In this document: positions 8,493 to 16,253 of the stretch, in pieces | Numbering within the stretch: position 1 is the stretch's first letter | Layout of the letters: every line of letters starts with the position of its first letter | Source: UBA11524 sp965646445 | Lineage (GTDB): Bacteria > Bacillota > Clostridia > Christensenellales > Aristaeellaceae | NCBI GenBank assembly: GCA_965646445.1 | Contig: CBFFZW010000007.1 | Location: 34,119-98,118, forward strand | Direction: 5' to 3' | Length of the DNA stretch: 64,000 nucleotides | Made by a program: the position numbers and the translations under genes | Notes under the pieces: model-generated | Database searches by the model: none | The model's input: only the letters and a program-made list of their open reading frames with translations | What the model was told of the DNA's origin: nothing

Positions 8493-9386
8493 TTATTCCT
8501 TCACCGATCCGAGGGTAATCCCCTGAATGAAGAAGCGCTGCAGGAAGACATACAGCAGCAGCATGGGCAGCGTAGCCATCAGAATGATGCCGTACTTCAT
8601 GGACTCGGCCGCCTTCAGCATCTCCTCGTAGGCGGCCTGATCCTCTGTGAGCATCTCAAACAGGGGGCCGGACACCTGATTGGAGGCCAGCAGTTCCTTC
8701 AGCACCAGCTGGATGGGATAATACTGCTCCTTATCCAGGTAGATCATGGCGCGGAAGTAGTCGTTCCACTGCCACACGCCGTAGAACAGCAGCATCACGA
8801 TAATGATGGGCGTGGACGTGGGCAGCAGGATGCGGAAGAAATAGCCAAAGTGGGCGCAGCCGTCGATTTCCGCAGCCTCGTACAGGCTGGGAAGGTAGGT
8901 GGAGCGGAAGTAGGACGAGGCCATCAGCAGGTTCATCACCTGGATGCAGGACACGCACAGCAGCACCCAGTAGGTGTTGCGCAGGTGAAGCTGGTTGACC
9001 AGGATGTACTGGGGAATCAGCCCGCCCTGGAAGAACATGGCGAACAGGAAGAACAGGCTCAGGAAGCGCTTGCCGGAAAAATCCGACCGGGACAGCGGGT
9101 AGGCCGCCATCAGCGTCAGGGAGGTGCTCAGCACCGCCCCCACCACCGAGTAAAACATCGAGTTCGCATAGCCCGTCCAGAGCATGTCATAGTTGAAAAT
9201 GCGCTTGTAGCCCTCCAGGTTCAGCCCCTTGGGCCAGAAGATCACCTGGCCGGACAGGACGTATTCCGGGCTGCTGAGGGAGGCGATCAGCATGAAATAC
9301 AGCGGATAGATCACCACCGCGCACATCAGGAGCATGATGAGCCCCGATATGATGGTAAAGATTCTGTCGTTTCGGCTCTCCTTCAT
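8493..9386 (-). CDS. Sugar-type ABC transporter permease, LplC/AraQ-like
   Basis: Inner-membrane permease of 297 residues with about six membrane segments. The MalG-type EAA loop is visible as 'LYEAAEIDGCAHFGYFFRILLP' (residues about 166-187, the conserved EAA---G---------I-LP pattern). The N-terminus 'YPLYFMLIASLSSPEYV' is typical of the CarbT/LplC group. Ribosome site AAAGGAG. It follows the partner permease by 12 bases and precedes the binding protein. Confidence 0.92.
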   Translation of the reverse strand: MKESRNDRIFTIISGLIMLLMCAVVIYPLYFMLIASLSSPEYVLSGQVIFWPKGLNLEGYKRIFNYDMLWTGYANSMFYSVVGAVLSTSLTLMAAYPLSRSDFSGKRFLSLFFLFAMFFQGGLIPQYILVNQLHLRNTYWVLLCVSCIQVMNLLMASSYFRSTYLPSLYEAAEIDGCAHFGYFFRILLPTSTPIIIVMLLFYGVWQWNDYFRAMIYLDKEQYYPIQLVLKELLASNQVSGPLFEMLTEDQAAYEEMLKAAESMKYGIILMATLPMLLLYVFLQRFFIQGITLGSVKE

Positions 9387-9398
9387 AGCGGCGCTCCT

Positions 9399-10319
9399 TT
9401 ACCACAGGCTTTCGTTGGTCAGCTTGCGGCTGACCAGGTTGACAAACAGGAGAATGATGACGTTCACCACCGTCTGGAAAAGGTTGATGGCCGTGGAATA
9501 GCTGAACTGCCCGTTCAGCAGGCCGATCTTGTACACATAAGTGCCGATGATCTCGGAGGTGCTCAGGTTGGTGGCGCTCTGCATCAGCAGCACCTTCTGC
9601 GTATCCACGTTGAGCATCCGCCCCACCTGCAGGAGCAGCACCGTCACCAGCGTCGGCACGATGGCCGGCAGGTCGATGTACCAGATCTTCTGCAGCTTGG
9701 TGGCGCCGTCCAGGGTGGCGGCCTCGTACTGGGACACGTCCACCGCCGTCAGCGCCGCCAGGAAGATGATGGCCTGATAGCCCGTATGCTGCCACACATG
9801 GGAAAGCACGAACACATGCCGGAACCAGCCCGGCTCGGCCATGAAATAAATGGGATTGCCGCCCAGCCTCTTGATGAGGATGTTGATGATGCCCGAGGAG
9901 GGCGAGCCGAACAGCGTCAGCATCCCCGTCAGCACCACCAGAGAGATGAAATGCGGCGCGTAGGTGATGGTCTGCACGGACTTTTTCACCCACTTGGCCC
10001 GGGTATGGTTGAGCATGAACGCCAGAGCAATGGGCAGGGGGAAGGCCACCAGCAGCTGGTAAAAGCTGAGGATCAGAGTGTTGGCAATCAGCTCCCAGCA
10101 CTGTGTGGAGTTGAAAAACCGCTCAAAATACATCAGGCCCACCCAAGGGCTTTCCATGATGCCCTTGCCGATGCTGTATCGCTTGAAGGCGATCACCAGC
10201 CCGTACATGGGCGCGTAATGGAAAATCAGAAAGAATATCACTGCCGGCAGCACCAGCAGCCACAGCTGCCATTCCCGCTTGCCGATCAGGCGGGAGGAGC
10301 GGATGGAGCGGGCAAGCAT
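9399..10319 (-). CDS. Sugar-type ABC transporter permease, LplB-like
   Basis: Inner-membrane permease of 306 residues. 'WLLVLPAVIFFLIFHYAPMYGLVIAFKRY' spans TM1 (split here only for description), and the EAA loop reads 'YEAATLDGATKLQKIWYIDLP' at about residues 195-215, both diagnostic of LplB-type proteins. I prefer ATG 10319 (MLARSIRSS) because GAGGTGG lies 7 bases before it; ATG 10346 would add nine residues and has no ribosome site. First gene of an operon that continues with the second permease, binding protein, GntR regulator and oxidoreductase. Confidence 0.92.
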   Translation of the reverse strand: MLARSIRSSRLIGKREWQLWLLVLPAVIFFLIFHYAPMYGLVIAFKRYSIGKGIMESPWVGLMYFERFFNSTQCWELIANTLILSFYQLLVAFPLPIALAFMLNHTRAKWVKKSVQTITYAPHFISLVVLTGMLTLFGSPSSGIINILIKRLGGNPIYFMAEPGWFRHVFVLSHVWQHTGYQAIIFLAALTAVDVSQYEAATLDGATKLQKIWYIDLPAIVPTLVTVLLLQVGRMLNVDTQKVLLMQSATNLSTSEIIGTYVYKIGLLNGQFSYSTAINLFQTVVNVIILLFVNLVSRKLTNESLW

Positions 10320-10335
10320 ATTGATCCACCTCACT

Positions 10336-10354
10336 TTATATTTCATGAAATAAC
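10336..10354. promoter_or_regulatory. Second palindromic operator candidate in the leader
   Basis: Contains the perfect 12-bp palindrome ATTTCATGAAAT within TTTATATTTCATGAA, identical over 15 bases to the upstream site about 134 bp away. It lies just before the ribosome site of the first permease. Confidence 0.55.
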
Positions 10355-10433
10355 CAGGTCATGTAGCATCTTCCATCCTTTCCAATCCCCCTCGTCTTCA
10401 TCTTTTCCTGTTCTTTTTCCACCATGTGACCCC

Positions 10434-10462
10434 ATTATACAGAAAAGCGGAGGCCATGTCAA
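10434..10462 (-). promoter_or_regulatory. Promoter of the sugar-transport operon
   Basis: Consensus sigma-A-type promoter on the minus strand: TTGACA (10457-10462), 17-base spacer, TATAAT (10434-10439). The leader to the first ATG is about 110 bases. Confidence 0.82.
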
Positions 10463-10470
10463 CCACTTTT

Positions 10471-10490
10471 TATATTTCATGAAGTATAAA
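10471..10490. promoter_or_regulatory. Palindromic operator candidate upstream of the -35 box
   Basis: TATATTTCA|TGAAGTATA is an 8/9 palindrome immediately upstream of the operon's -35 box. It shares the 15-mer TTTATATTTCATGAA with the site at 10336-10354. A site upstream of -35 paired with one in the leader could support DNA looping. No family assignment is possible from sequence alone. Confidence 0.55.
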
Positions 10491-10527
10491 ATATAATCTT
10501 GTCAACCTTTCTGGACACACAGCAAAG

Positions 10528-10558
10528 CACGCCGCACCTTCCATCGAGGCGCGGCGTG
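10528..10558 (-). terminator. Hairpin after the class B PBP gene
   Basis: CACGCCGC, 15-base loop, GCGGCGTG, followed on the minus strand by CTTTGCTG. A weak T-run, but the position after the last gene of the cell-wall operon fits a terminator. Confidence 0.5.
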
Positions 10559-10564
10559 ATAAGG

Positions 10565-10605
10565 GATCGACAAAGTCCAGGGAGGTGTCGGCGAGCCCGC
10601 AGGCC
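10565..10605 (-). repeat. Fragment (copy D) of the intergenic structured repeat
   Basis: About 35 of 41 bases match the distal part of copy B (the GGCCTGCGGGC...CCGACACCT...GGACTTT-TCGA section) on the minus strand. It starts 17 bases after the PBP stop, in that gene's sense orientation, as in the other copies. The proximal part of the element is absent. Confidence 0.7.
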
Positions 10606-10621
10606 CGCAAAGCGTCCGTCG

Positions 10622-12100
10622 TTATTCAGGCTGAGCGGTGGGCTCCGCCGCGGGTTCTGGCGCTTCCCCGACGCCATGCTCCTTGAGATAGGCAAAAATC
10701 TTCCCGGCAATGGGCGCCGCGGCGCTGCCGCCGCCCTGGCCGTCCTCGATGGATTCCACCAGCACCGCCACGGCGTAGGGCAGCTCCTCGTCTGCAATGT
10801 AGCCCACAAACCAGCCGTGGGTCACGTCCTGGCCGTCCATGCTGCTCTCCGCGGAGCCCGTCTTGCCCCGGATGTCCAGACCCTCCACCGCGGCCCGCCG
10901 GCCCGTGCCGCTCTTGACCACGGCCTTCATGTAATCCTGCAATACCGCCGCGTTTTCCGGGGTGGTGGCCGTCCGGTAAACCTTCGACTGAAGCGTTTCC
11001 CGCACCTGGCCCTCCACGCTGCTGACGCTTTGCAGCAATCGCGGCTCCATCATCACGCCGTCATTGGCGATGGCGGAGGCCACCATGCACATGTGCAGGG
11101 GCGAGGCCACGATGGCGCTCTGGCCCATGCCGGAGGTCGCCACCTCAAATTGATTGCGGTTGGCCGTGGGATAAACGCTGTTCTCCACCACCAGGTCACG
11201 GAAAAGGAAGTTGTCGTTGAAGCCGAAGCCCTCCGCCGTCCGCCTGAGCATATCGTCGCCCATGGTCAGGGCCAGAAGGGCATAGGCGTTGTTGCAGCTG
11301 ACGGTGAAGGCCCGCTTCATCGTCAGCTTGCCGTGGATGTCCTGGCCGTAATCCCGGATGGCGTGATCCATCACCAGCAGACCCCCGGTGCACTCGATGT
11401 CGTCCCGGGTGGCGGCGTCGTCCACATGATCCAGCGCCGCGATGGTGGTGATGATCTTGAAGGTGCTGCCCGGCGGATACACCGACTGGGTGGCCCGGTT
11501 CCAGAAGGGGCGCCCGGGGTCGGCCAGGGTTTCCGCCGTGATGTTTTTCGGGTCGAAGCCCGGCAGGCTCACCATGCCCAGCACCTCGCCGGTGCGGTAG
11601 TTCATCACCACCGCCGCGCCGTTCTTGCCCGCGGACTGCTCGTTTTCGGCAAAGTACCGGGCGATGGCGGTACACAGGCGGCTGTCCGCCGTCAGGGTGA
11701 TGGTGTCCCCCTGGCGGGTGCTGCTCGTAAACAGGCCCTTCACCAATTCCGGGAAGGACGCCTGGAAGCCGTAAAGATAGCTGGTCTGGAAGGTTTCCAC
11801 ACCGTTGGAAACCTGCCCCTGCTCGTCGCCCAGCAGATGGACGATGGCGCTGCGGGCCGCGGGATCCTCCTGGTAGAGCCGCTCCCCGCCCTCGGTGGTG
11901 GCCAGCACCACGCCGTTGCGATCCAGGATGTCCCCGGCGATGACGACCTCCTTCTGCGCCCTCACCCGCGGGTTCCGGCTGGAGGAAAACCAGCGGTTGC
12001 CATAGGTGATGATGCTGTACCCGCCGTACACCGCCAGCAGCAGGAACAGCCCGAACATCAGCAGCGCCAGGAACTTGAACTGCAGCCTTTGCTTCTTCAT
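10622..12100 (-). CDS. Class B penicillin-binding protein (PbpA-like transpeptidase)
   Basis: Bitopic D,D-transpeptidase of 492 residues that crosslinks peptidoglycan, probably with the FtsW/RodA glycosyltransferase encoded just upstream. One membrane anchor at about residues 9-30, then an N-terminal module including 'GDILDRNGVVLA' and 'SYLYG', and a transpeptidase domain. Active-site motifs are STFK (S212 as nucleophile), SCN about 65 residues later, and KTGS near residue 415. The length is close to actinobacterial PbpA (about 490) and shorter than most FtsI or PBP2 proteins. The C-terminus carries a short Glu/Pro/Ala tail. The start overlaps the FtsW/RodA gene end by 4 bases (ATGA-type), implying coupling. 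Confidence 0.95.
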   Translation of the reverse strand: MKKQRLQFKFLALLMFGLFLLLAVYGGYSIITYGNRWFSSSRNPRVRAQKEVVIAGDILDRNGVVLATTEGGERLYQEDPAARSAIVHLLGDEQGQVSNGVETFQTSYLYGFQASFPELVKGLFTSSTRQGDTITLTADSRLCTAIARYFAENEQSAGKNGAAVVMNYRTGEVLGMVSLPGFDPKNITAETLADPGRPFWNRATQSVYPPGSTFKIITTIAALDHVDDAATRDDIECTGGLLVMDHAIRDYGQDIHGKLTMKRAFTVSCNNAYALLALTMGDDMLRRTAEGFGFNDNFLFRDLVVENSVYPTANRNQFEVATSGMGQSAIVASPLHMCMVASAIANDGVMMEPRLLQSVSSVEGQVRETLQSKVYRTATTPENAAVLQDYMKAVVKSGTGRRAAVEGLDIRGKTGSAESSMDGQDVTHGWFVGYIADEELPYAVAVLVESIEDGQGGGSAAAPIAGKIFAYLKEHGVGEAPEPAAEPTAQPE

Positions 12101-13353
12101 AGCGCGCCCTCCTCATCCCCCTGGGCCAGGCGGGCGTCCTCCTCCAGGTCGCCGGCGTTCAGGCTGGCCACGCCCTGCAAAAGGCCCATCAGGCACATGC
12201 TGGAAACCAGGGAGGTGCCGCCATAGCTGACAAAGGGCATGGTGACGCCCGTCAGCGGCAGGAGCTTGATGACGCCGCCGATGATGACGAACGTCTGCAG
12301 GCCCACCATCAGCGTGCAGCCCATGGCCAGCAGGCCGTGAAAGCTGCGCCGGGCAGCCATGGCGATGGTCGTTCCCCGCCAGATCAGCGCCACATACATC
12401 AGCAGCACGCACAGGCCGAAAATCACACCGAACTGCTCGCAGATGACGGCGAAAATGAAGTCCGTATGGTACACGGGGATGGTCTTGGGGGAGCCCAGGC
12501 CCAGCCCCACGCCGAACAGCCCGCCGCTGGCGATGGCCATCAGGCTCTGCACAATCTGATACCCGGAGTGGTCAAAGTCCGCCCAGGGGTTCAGCCAGAT
12601 GGCCACCCGGCGCTTCACATGGGCGAACATCCGGTAGCCCGCCACCGCCGCGCCCGCGCCGCCCAGCAGGCCCAGCCCCGTCATCAGCACATTGCTGGAG
12701 GAGGCGTAATAGAGCAGCAGGGTCACGCCGTAGTACATCAGCGCGGTGCCCAGATCCTTTTGCAGCATGAGCAGCAGCAGGCAGGCCGTGGCAAAGCCCA
12801 GCCACAGGAAGAACTTCCTCCGGCTCATGAAATAGCTGATGATGACCAGCAGGCTCAGCTTGACGACCTCGCTGGGCTGAACGGAAATGCCCGCCACATA
12901 GAACCAGTTCTTCGCGCCGTTGGTCTCCTTGCCAATGACCAGCGGCAGCGCCAGCAGCGCCAGCGACACGGGGATCATCAGCGCCACGGGCACGCCCCAA
13001 TGGCGCACCAGCCGCACCAGGTAAATGCACACCACCATGCAGACAAGCCCCACGCCGTAGTAGGTGGCCTGCTGATAGGCGTAGGCAGGGTTGGTATCGT
13101 AGAGCACCAGTACCCCCAGGGCGCACAGGAAATTCACCAGCGACAAAAGCAGCTTGTCCGCCGGGAAAAGCCGGGGCAGAAAGTTGGTGCCCACATGAAT
13201 CATCACCGGCACGGCCAGCGCCAGCGCGAAGCCCTGCCACACAAAATCCCGAAGGCCCAGCAGCAGAAAGGCGCTGAAGTAGAAGACCTTGACCACGCTG
13301 GCCAGCAGCCTGCCGGGATCCCGCCGGAATCCGCGCTCCTTAGACATCCGCAT
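12097..13353 (-). CDS. FtsW/RodA/SpoVE family peptidoglycan glycosyltransferase
   Basis: Polytopic SEDS protein of about 418 residues and ten membrane segments; polymerises lipid II with a cognate class B PBP. Diagnostic regions are 'GAKNWFYVAGISVQPSEVVKLSL' (the GA-RW------QPSE-K loop; W and QPSE are kept), 'QKDLGTALMYYGV' and 'PFVSYGGTSL'. I chose ATG 13353 (with ATG 13347 as alternative) because AAGGGAG precedes it and upstream frame lacks membrane sequence; the start overlaps the FHA gene's stop by 14 bases. The short Arg-rich N-terminus and a final acidic tail are cytosolic. Whether it is the elongation, division or sporulation paralogue cannot be decided here. Confidence 0.94.
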   Translation of the reverse strand: MRMSKERGFRRDPGRLLASVVKVFYFSAFLLLGLRDFVWQGFALALAVPVMIHVGTNFLPRLFPADKLLLSLVNFLCALGVLVLYDTNPAYAYQQATYYGVGLVCMVVCIYLVRLVRHWGVPVALMIPVSLALLALPLVIGKETNGAKNWFYVAGISVQPSEVVKLSLLVIISYFMSRRKFFLWLGFATACLLLLMLQKDLGTALMYYGVTLLLYYASSSNVLMTGLGLLGGAGAAVAGYRMFAHVKRRVAIWLNPWADFDHSGYQIVQSLMAIASGGLFGVGLGLGSPKTIPVYHTDFIFAVICEQFGVIFGLCVLLMYVALIWRGTTIAMAARRSFHGLLAMGCTLMVGLQTFVIIGGVIKLLPLTGVTMPFVSYGGTSLVSSMCLMGLLQGVASLNAGDLEEDARLAQGDEEGAL

Positions 13354-14578
13354 CACGCTCCCTTCCGCGGGAACGGCGCACGCGGGGCCGAATGGGGGCA
13401 AAGTCCTCCTCGGGGGGATCAAAATCATCATTGGCGCTGGGCGCGTCCAGGATAACGCATTCCTCGGCGGAGGGCGCGGCGATTTCCCGCCTCCCCGTCC
13501 AATCCCTGTCCGGCGGTAGCGTCTCCTCCCGCTGATGCCGGCGGTGACGGCGCCGGGGCACATGCAAACTGAGGTCGGTATCGGCCCACCCCTGATCCGC
13601 CATGGGCGCGTATGGCCCCGGCGTCAGGGACATATCGCCCCCGTTGACGCCATCGGCCGTTACATATGGGTTACTTTTTTCATATGAGTCGTGTAATGTG
13701 TAACCTTCAACAGGTTCCTGCCGCGCTGGATACCTCCCGGTGGTCTGTGTGTCCCGGAACACGCGCTCGTGGAAGCAGCCTTCGCCCATTACATCTTGGT
13801 TACATTCTGCCGCATAATCCTGTAACATGTAACCATTGGTCTGCGTATACGGCGGCATGCCCTGCGGCATCTCCCGCCATGCCGAAGGCACGAAGTTCTG
13901 CGGCGGCATCGGGCTGCCCGGAGTGACATATGGGTTACATTGTTGATATTGGCCGCGAAACATGTAATCTTCCGGCGGCATCAGCCTGCCGTCCGGGCCA
14001 TATCCGTCCCAGGCCGCGGGACGGCCGCCTTCCTCCTGCCATGCGGCCCGGGGCGCGTTGTCGCCCTCCGGTTCATCAGGCGCCAGAGCGGCACGCCGGG
14101 TGGCCTCCAGCCCCGCGAACAGGCGCAGACGCAGCGCGGCCTCGCCCACCTCCAGGGTATCGCCATGGCAAAGGGGGTTCTCCCGGGGCCGGCTCCGGGG
14201 CGTCAGCTCCTCCCCCTCCACCCGGCACGTCAGTCCCCGCCAGGGACGAATCAGCAGGCCCACGCCCTCCTCAAAGGAAAAGTCCGCATGCTTGCCCGCC
14301 ACGCCCTCCACGGGCACCACCAGGTCGCAGGTGCGCAGAAAGCCCAGCACGCCCTCCCGGGGCACCGGGATCACCGTGCCCTCCGGCAGCTCCCTAGAGC
14401 CGCGCCGCACCACCAGCTCCCCCACCATGCCGGCATCCGGCAAACGGCGGAGGCGGCGGTGCTGGGCCCGGCGATCCTTGCGCAGCCACACGAAGGAGCG
14501 CCACACCATCAGCACCCCCAGCAGGACGAACCAGTACCGCAGGCCAAGGGCCAAAACCTCATAAATATCCTCGGGCAT
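13340..14578 (-). CDS. Membrane-anchored FHA-domain protein with three Tyr-containing repeats
   Basis: 412 residues: one membrane segment (about 10-30), basic linker, a divergent FHA domain (about 55-155) and a low-complexity cytosolic tail. In the FHA region the usual SxxH becomes AxxH (A94/H97), and the early 'CDLVVP' and late 'HGDTLEVGEAALRL' strands are recognisable. The tail contains three 16-residue repeats at 204-219, 249-264 and 292-307 with the pattern [D/G]Y-x-[L/F]-x(5-7)-N-[P/Q]-[Y/D]-V. The underlying DNA also repeats with motifs such as ACATATGGGTTAC. FHA genes beside rodA/pbpA are known in Actinobacteria (fhaB-pstP-rodA-pbpA), so a role in phospho-dependent control of wall growth is plausible. 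No kinase gene is visible here. Confidence 0.85.
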   Translation of the reverse strand: MPEDIYEVLALGLRYWFVLLGVLMVWRSFVWLRKDRRAQHRRLRRLPDAGMVGELVVRRGSRELPEGTVIPVPREGVLGFLRTCDLVVPVEGVAGKHADFSFEEGVGLLIRPWRGLTCRVEGEELTPRSRPRENPLCHGDTLEVGEAALRLRLFAGLEATRRAALAPDEPEGDNAPRAAWQEEGGRPAAWDGYGPDGRLMPPEDYMFRGQYQQCNPYVTPGSPMPPQNFVPSAWREMPQGMPPYTQTNGYMLQDYAAECNQDVMGEGCFHERVFRDTQTTGRYPARQEPVEGYTLHDSYEKSNPYVTADGVNGGDMSLTPGPYAPMADQGWADTDLSLHVPRRRHRRHQREETLPPDRDWTGRREIAAPSAEECVILDAPSANDDFDPPEEDFAPIRPRVRRSRGRERDADV

Positions 14579-14605
14579 ACCATGTCCTTTCGGGCAAATG
14601 GGGAA

Positions 14606-15892
14606 TCAGGCCAGCATCTCCCGCAGCTCCCTCAGCAGGGGCCGCAGGTTTTTCGGCGTGTACTCGGGATCGCGCTGAACGCAGATGGTCAGGTTTTCCG
14701 GGCGGAAAACACTCTGCGCCGCGTCCAGCAGATCCTCGCAGGTCAGGTCGTCATACATTTGGGCCTGGGCGTCCAGATCGCAGCGGCTCAAATCCCCCGC
14801 CATCCAGCTCCAGCCCATCAGTTCCGCCATGCCGGACACATCGTCCTGATAAAACGCCAGGTTGTCCGTGAACTGCATCCGCGTCTGGTTCAGGCGGACG
14901 GGGCGGATGTACATTTTGAGTCGGCCCAGCAGGGTGAAGACCTTACGCAGGCTTTCCGCCAGCAGCTCCTGGCGCACGTCGTAGCGGATGACAAGCCGCC
15001 GGAACATGCCCATTTCCTCGGTCACGGAGTCGATCTCCGCCACCAGGGCCTGCTCCTCCCGCAGGGTCTGGAACAGCAGCGAATCGCTGTTGCCGGCGGT
15101 GATGGCATTGAGCACCTCCCCGGCCAGGGGGAAAACCCGGTCGTCATCCAGGTCGAAGGCCAGCTGCACCTTGGCCTGGCCGCCCTCCTGCTCCAGCACC
15201 ATATCGCTGCGGCCGTCCCGCATGCAGAAGCCCAGCGGAACGGTCTGCACAAAGGGCGGCTCCTCATCCCGGACGGGCAGCTCCTCAAAGGCGGCGCACA
15301 CCGCGTCCTCCATGGCGTCGGACAGGTTGCCCGCCACGCACAGGCAGGCGTTGCAGGGCTGGAACACAAGGCGCTGCCAGCGGCGGATGGTCGCCGGGGT
15401 CATCGCCGCGATGCCCTCCGCCGTGCCCATCATGCCGAAGACCCCCGCGCCGGTGCGCCGGAACCGCCGGGCCGCCTCCTCCTCGAAATCAACATCCTCC
15501 TGCTCGATTTGCCGGATGACCACCTGCTTCTCCGCGTCGATGGCCGCCTGCGTCCAGGCCATATCGCTGAAGAAGCGCAAAAACAGCGCCAGCACCTCGT
15601 CAAAGAAGCGGGGATGGGTCTTCAGGCGGAACACAATGCCCTCGGGATAGGTGGCGCCGTCCAGCTCCGCGCCGAACCGGGCCATCAGCTGATTCAGCCC
15701 CTCGGCGTCCAGCTCCCCCAGGCCGCGGAAGCACAGGTGCTCCAGCAGGTGGCACACACCCTGGTTCTGCTTGTTCTCATACAGAGCCCCGCCCTTGAGG
15801 AACAGGCTGAACTCCATGGCATGGAGATGGTTCTGACGGCAGGCAAGGACGGTCATTCCGTTTCGCAGGCTGTGTTCGTGTACGCTGGCCAT
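14606..15892 (-). CDS. M16-family zinc metallopeptidase
   Basis: Predicted cytosolic peptidase of 428 residues, the size of processing-peptidase-beta-like M16 proteins. The inverted zinc motif HLLEH is present at residues 48-52, with the third ligand glutamate likely E130, so it appears catalytically complete. The start MASVHEHSLRNG follows AAGGAGG by 6 bases; a longer frame upstream is only repeat sequence. It is the first gene of the run leading to FHA, FtsW/RodA and PBP (27-base gap to FHA). Bacterial M16 enzymes often come as pairs; only one is present here. The substrate is unknown. Confidence 0.88.
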   Translation of the reverse strand: MASVHEHSLRNGMTVLACRQNHLHAMEFSLFLKGGALYENKQNQGVCHLLEHLCFRGLGELDAEGLNQLMARFGAELDGATYPEGIVFRLKTHPRFFDEVLALFLRFFSDMAWTQAAIDAEKQVVIRQIEQEDVDFEEEAARRFRRTGAGVFGMMGTAEGIAAMTPATIRRWQRLVFQPCNACLCVAGNLSDAMEDAVCAAFEELPVRDEEPPFVQTVPLGFCMRDGRSDMVLEQEGGQAKVQLAFDLDDDRVFPLAGEVLNAITAGNSDSLLFQTLREEQALVAEIDSVTEEMGMFRRLVIRYDVRQELLAESLRKVFTLLGRLKMYIRPVRLNQTRMQFTDNLAFYQDDVSGMAELMGWSWMAGDLSRCDLDAQAQMYDDLTCEDLLDAAQSVFRPENLTICVQRDPEYTPKNLRPLLRELREMLA

Positions 15893-15958
15893 CGCGCATC
15901 CTCCTTCAGACAATCCCCATCGGGCCCTGATCTCCTTTGTACGCCCTCTATTATAGTC

Positions 15959-15986
15959 AAAAAACCGTCCGGGCGCAACACCCGGA
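15959..15986 (-). terminator. Terminator-like hairpin distal to repeat copy A
   Basis: Minus strand GTCCGGG-TGTTGCG-CCCGGAC followed by GGTTTTTTG. With the repeat-internal stems it would stop transcription leaving dnaA before the M16 operon. Confidence 0.65.
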
Positions 15987-16011
15987 CAGCCGACAAAGCT
16001 GTAAAAAACGG

Positions 16012-16232
16012 CTTTCAGCCTGTAGAAAAAATCCCGGAAGGTGTCGGAGGGCCCGCAGGCCCTCTGACTCTTGATCGAAAGCCAGCGACATGTGCGGTGG
16101 CTTTCGTGCTTTTTCGTCAGAAAAAGCTTCCTTACACGAACGAACGGCCGGGAGAATGGCGTAGCCATTCGACCAGTGAGTGAGTGTATAACTCAAAAAA
16201 GTGGCAAAAGCCACTTTTTTGATACCCTGAAA
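16012..16232 (-). repeat. Intergenic structured repeat, copy A
   Basis: A 221-bp copy of the element described at copy B, read on the minus strand from TTTCAGGGTATC to CAGGCTGAAAG. It lies 21 bases after the dnaA stop in dnaA sense orientation. It contains, in order, the AAAAAAGTGGC/GCCACTTTTTT stem (16194-16221), the ACTCACTCACTGGTCGAA block, the GCTTTTTC/GAAAAAGC stem, a GAAAGCCA/TGGCTTTC stem (16077-16105), and a GAGGGCC/GGCCCTC stem. The ends form imperfect inverted repeats (TTTCAG...). An open frame through it encodes no recognisable protein. Confidence 0.85.
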
Positions 16233-16253
16233 GCTGTAAAAAGCGGCTTTTGC

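Noticed and set aside
10336..10490. Catabolite-repression (cre) sites at the sugar operon
   Set aside because: The palindrome ATTTCATGAAAT does not match the cre consensus with its central CG.
15893..16168. N-terminal extension of the M16 peptidase reading through repeat copy A
   Set aside because: The extension is repeat sequence shared with copies B and C, has no ribosome site, and the real start has AAGGAGG.
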